A stretch of DNA of 10,127 nt, from contig CAUDNR010003190.1 in NCBI GenBank assembly GCA_958430865.1, positions 41,916-52,042 of the forward strand, given 5' to 3'. The stretch's first letter is position 1. Each line of letters begins with the position of its first letter. A program made the position numbers and the translations under genes. The notes under the pieces were generated by a model, which was not told the DNA's origin, did not search any database, and saw nothing but the letters and a program-made list of their open reading frames with translations. The DNA is from Entrophospora sp. SA101 (taxonomy: Eukaryota > Glomeromycota > Glomeromycetes > Entrophosporales > Entrophosporaceae). This document shows positions 7,983 through 10,127 of this stretch, one piece after another.

Positions 7983-8313
7983 AATTCTATTCTGAATCCT
8001 TATCCATATTCATTAAAATTGAACCGCGTTTTTTCCTGAAGATCTACTTTGTTGATACTTTATTAACATAAAAAATTACACAAATTTTGATATATGAGGC
8101 AAGTGATAAACGTATTAACCCTTTTTATTGAAAAATTCGATAAATATGGAAAGTTACATGCATCAAAACTATTAGCCCGAAATTTATTATTTAAAAAAAA
8201 AAAAATTATGTAGATCAATTTTTTTTTTTCAAAAAAATAAAAAAAAAATTTTTCTGAAATTACCACTCAACGAAAGCAAAAAAATAGGTTTAAAAAACAA
8301 AGATTTTTCGGTT

Positions 8314-8379
8314 TCAATTGCAATTACAACGCATTGCTTTGCAATTCAATTCAACGCAACTCAATTTCAATGCAATTGA
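8314..8379. repeat. CAATT-rich array with inverted-repeat ends
   Basis: Repeated CAATT, GCAATT and CAACGCAA words run through this block. The left end GGTTTCAATTGCAATT and the right end, read in reverse complement as GGTTCAATTGCATTG, are similar, so the block could fold into a hairpin. Confidence 0.5.
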
Positions 8380-8389
8380 ACCTGCTTGA

Positions 8390-8560
8390 TTTATAAAACA
8401 AAACATTTGCCGTACGACACAATTTTTTGCTAAATATGGTGAAAACGTTGATCGCGCCAAAAACCGAAAAGACCAGGCGCGGCTAGACGCAAAAGGAGAC
8501 AATCGGCGAGAAAACTGCACGGAAGTCGCACTACTTGCAAGTTTTGGAAGGAGATCGTGA
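8390..8560 (+). pseudogene. Short coding-like relic in a GC-richer island
   Basis: The plus-strand frame opens after a TGA at 8387-8389 and runs 56 codons to a TGA at 8558-8560. It has no start codon near the beginning. The peptide is strongly charged and helical: FFAKYGENVDRAKNRKDQAR, then LDAKGDNRRENCTEVALLAS. Local GC is far above the flanks, as expected for an inserted or once-coding segment. The minus strand is also open for 84 codons, but that product is Ser/Cys/Phe-rich and reads like the reverse of a charged coding strand. No family recognised; it may be a fragment of a transposon gene. Confidence 0.3.
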
Positions 8561-8951
8561 CACGGCAAATGTTAAATCTTTTTTTTGTGTTAACGAATCA
8601 CGAAATCGCAATATTTGAAATTTGAGCGCGTGGCGCAGCAATAGGAGGTCCAACCATTACATGAAAAAAATTCTCTAATTTCGCATTAATCTATTTTGAT
8701 AATTTATTTTATTACATTTTATTTATTTCGATAACATTATAATGTATTGTAATTAATAGAAATTAACGTAGATTTACGCTTGGAGCGATTTCGTACTAGT
8801 ACTTGAAGAACCATTTCGGGATTAAATAACTGAATCGCAATTACACAAGAAGTGCAGCAGATTCCATAATTAAATTGCTAAATAGTAATTAAGTGCAATA
8901 TTTGTAATTAGAGTGCTACTAATTAATTTAATTGTATATAAGAAGCTTGTA
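8561..8951. other. AT-rich stretch, no gene seen
   Basis: Besides the tRNA-like remnant at 8624-8655, no coding or repeat structure is convincing. A short palindromic AGTACTAGTACT-like word lies near 8792-8803. Confidence 0.45.
8624..8655 (+). other. tRNA-like remnant (A-box and B-box resemblance)
   Basis: GAGCGCGTGGCGCAGCAATAGG resembles the 5' half of a tRNA with a TGGCGCAG A box, and GAGGTCCAACC follows as a possible degenerate B box. The anticodon arm and 3' acceptor strand are absent, so this is not a functional tRNA. It could be a tRNA fragment or the head of a SINE. Confidence 0.25.
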
Positions 8952-9122
8952 CAGTCAAACCTCGTTTCAACGAAGTGGCTGGACATATAAAAAAATTTCA
9001 TTCAAAATCCGTTGAAACGAGATTACTAATCGAATAATTTTTGTATATTATGTTTTCATAATGTGTAACAAGATTTTTAAAAATTCGCTGGGACGAAGTT
9101 CGTTGAAGCGAGGGTTTGACTG
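8952..9122. mobile_element. 171-bp pogo/Tigger-like MITE
   Basis: The left end CAGTCAAACCTCGTTTCAAC and the right end, in reverse complement CAGTCAAACCCTCGCTTCAA, are terminal inverted repeats of about 25 bp with one indel and one mismatch. Both ends are flanked by TA (8950-8951 and 9123-9124), the target duplication of the Tc1/mariner-pogo superfamily, and CAGT-x-AACCTC is a typical pogo/Tigger terminus. It has no ORF, so it is non-autonomous. A perfect internal inverted repeat, CTCGTTTCAACG at 8961-8972 against CGTTGAAACGAG at 9010-9021, suggests extra hairpin structure or nested ends. The transposase source is not in the window. Confidence 0.85.
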
Positions 9123-9797
9123 TACTTGAAAAAAAATTTTTTTTTGTGTTCAATAATAATTTAAAACCGAAACTAAATCAAACCAAACAGAAACCGAACC
9201 GTCCGGAGCTTTAGTGAAGGTAAATATCACTTATAAAGGCAATTTTTTACTTAACCTAGCTCTTAAAATTGTAAGATAAGTTTCCATCCCAATCGCAACT
9301 TCGATATCATAAAATCAGGGGCCTTTTAAAAGCTTCATAAAATCGGTCAAAACTTCTTTATTGTTAAGATGTTCTATTAAAAAAATCTTTTTATAAGATA
9401 TACCGGTTTGGTGGAGAAGGATTATGGCATCTTTTTAAGATTTCTACATTGTTTAAAGAAGTAACGATAAAGGAGCAACGGAATGATTTAAATAAAAGTG
9501 CGCATAGGCTAATTAGACGAAGACTTTACGGATGCATTTTCTTTCAAGAGTGATGACTATAGACAATAAAATTTCTTAAAGGAGTAATGTTCGATTGGAA
9601 AAGGCGCGCCTGTTGGGGAATTAGAATCCAGATCATGTCCCAAAGAATCATCTTATTTGGAGAATTATCTATGTCATTAATAGAAACGTCTAAAAGCGGT
9701 TATATTCAAAAAAATGCACGGATTCACTAAATCGTGAATAATAACGCTAAAGTTTTACAACTAACGTAAATTAATTATTATGTAGCACAAAGCATAA
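9123..9797. other. Intergenic stretch with repeat debris
   Basis: It begins with a degenerate AAACCGAAAC-type repeat at about 9163-9200. Plus-strand 9371-9562 includes a 58-codon frame without a start (contains RFGGEGLWHLFKISTLFKE) of unclear status. A GGCGCGCC word lies at about 9603-9610 and a small hairpin ATTCAC/GTGAAT at about 9722-9739. No gene can be supported. Confidence 0.45.
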
Positions 9798-10127
9798 ACT
9801 TGTAAGGGCTCAACAGGATTATTGAATGAATCTGAATGTTACGATCTAGAGGTTAGAATTGGATCAAAACATTATGTTAAAACTTTTAAACCTCATTCTG
9901 CCATTTTATCCAGTAATTGACTAAAAAATCTAAAAATGATATCATTTTATTTGAAAAAGAAAAAATTTCTACAAAAGTATTTGAAGTTATTTTATAACGT
10001 AAGATTAATTCTATGATTTTTTAATCTAAAAAATATCCTGTATAATTTTTATTTATTCAAAAAATACATTTAAAATGAAACTATTGATATAAACAATCTG
10101 GATCTGGATGAAGTTTTTTGAAGCATG
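9798..10127 (+). pseudogene. Broken BTB/POZ-domain gene, runs off window
   Basis: Three plus-strand pieces in different frames match the order of a BTB domain as found in the large Rhizophagus BTB families. Piece 1 (9798-9917): LLNESECYDLEVRIGSKHY, then KTFKPHSAILSSN, ending at TGA. Piece 2 (9917-9994, shifted frame): NDIILFEKEKISTKVFEVIL, ending at TAA. Piece 3 (from about 10062): KYI-stop-NETIDINNLDLDEVF, then a frameshift in a T6 run (10114-10119). About 15 residues normally between HSAIL and the NDIILF strand are missing. About 67 nt separate pieces 2 and 3, starting near a GTAAGA (9999) with no good acceptor, perhaps a decayed intron. Such proteins usually act as Cullin-3 adaptors; this copy cannot make one. 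Confidence 0.75.

Larger units (their letters stand above)
7683..8389. other. AT-rich non-genic stretch with low-complexity repeats
   Basis: Long A and T runs dominate. On the plus strand 8094-8213 can encode 39 residues starting MRQVINVLTLFIEKFDKYGK, which has some protein character but no recognised family. An iterated CAATT-type array lies at 8314-8379. The word TTATGTAGATCAATTTT at 8206-8222 repeats 3815-3831, and a partial inverted copy TTGATCTACA lies near 7842. A minus-strand ORF across the A/T runs (8063-8266) is low-complexity and not credited. Confidence 0.45.

Noticed and set aside
8063..8266. 67-residue minus-strand ORF with a hydrophobic look
   Set aside because: It is made largely of homopolymer A/T runs giving Phe, Lys and Ile; no coherent membrane protein or start context.
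8314..8568. 84-residue minus-strand ORF in the GC-richer island
   Set aside because: The opposite strand reads as a more natural charged helical peptide; this one looks like its antisense, and part of it covers the CAATT array.
9371..9562. 58-codon plus-strand frame with no start codon
   Set aside because: It has some protein character, but no recognised motif, and open frames of this length are expected by chance at this scale.
9603..9610. GGCGCGCC as a possible cloning-vector scar
   Set aside because: An isolated 8-bp site in otherwise ordinary sequence is not evidence of vector; no other vector sequence is seen.

Overview
The window looks like nuclear DNA of an arbuscular mycorrhizal fungus, most likely Rhizophagus irregularis or a close Glomeromycotina relative. 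The base composition is very AT-rich. The kinase gene has the Cys-rich N-terminus, TSGN motif, HCDLHSGN catalytic loop and post-kinase tail of the tyrosine-kinase-like (TKL) proteins that are hugely expanded in Rhizophagus. A BTB-domain relic of the kind also expanded there lies at the right edge. The introns are short GT-AG, and long stretches are transposon-rich and gene-poor. This is inference from family resemblance; no search was run.

Left part (162-3557, + strand): one intronless 1131-residue ORF joins an N-terminal RNase H-fold, Mutator/Academ-like DDE transposase module to a full RecQ-type superfamily II helicase with a RecQ zinc-binding motif. This is the most interesting object in the window. 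Terminal inverted repeats for it could not be found; the left end may lie outside the window.

Middle (4138-5644, - strand, convergent with the first gene): a TKL protein kinase of about 479 residues, in two exons with a 66-nt intron. All catalytic motifs are intact, but one extra base in an A5 run near the end of the N-terminal region breaks the frame. A further minus-strand coding-like relic with an unknown product (6018-6303) carries the same kind of one-base homopolymer shift.

Right part (about 6300-10127): mostly AT-rich non-genic DNA. It holds a small minus-strand ORF (7196-7321), a degenerate array of an 18-nt motif (7007-7682), several perfect palindromes, a locally GC-richer island with a short plus-strand coding-like relic (8390-8560), a tRNA-like remnant, a 171-bp pogo/Tigger-like MITE with TA target duplications (8952-9122), and the broken BTB-domain gene running off the right end (9798-10127).

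There is no sign of an operon or joint pathway. The genes appear to be independent: one mobile-element gene, one signalling gene of an expanded host family, and decayed copies of other expanded families, embedded in repeat debris.
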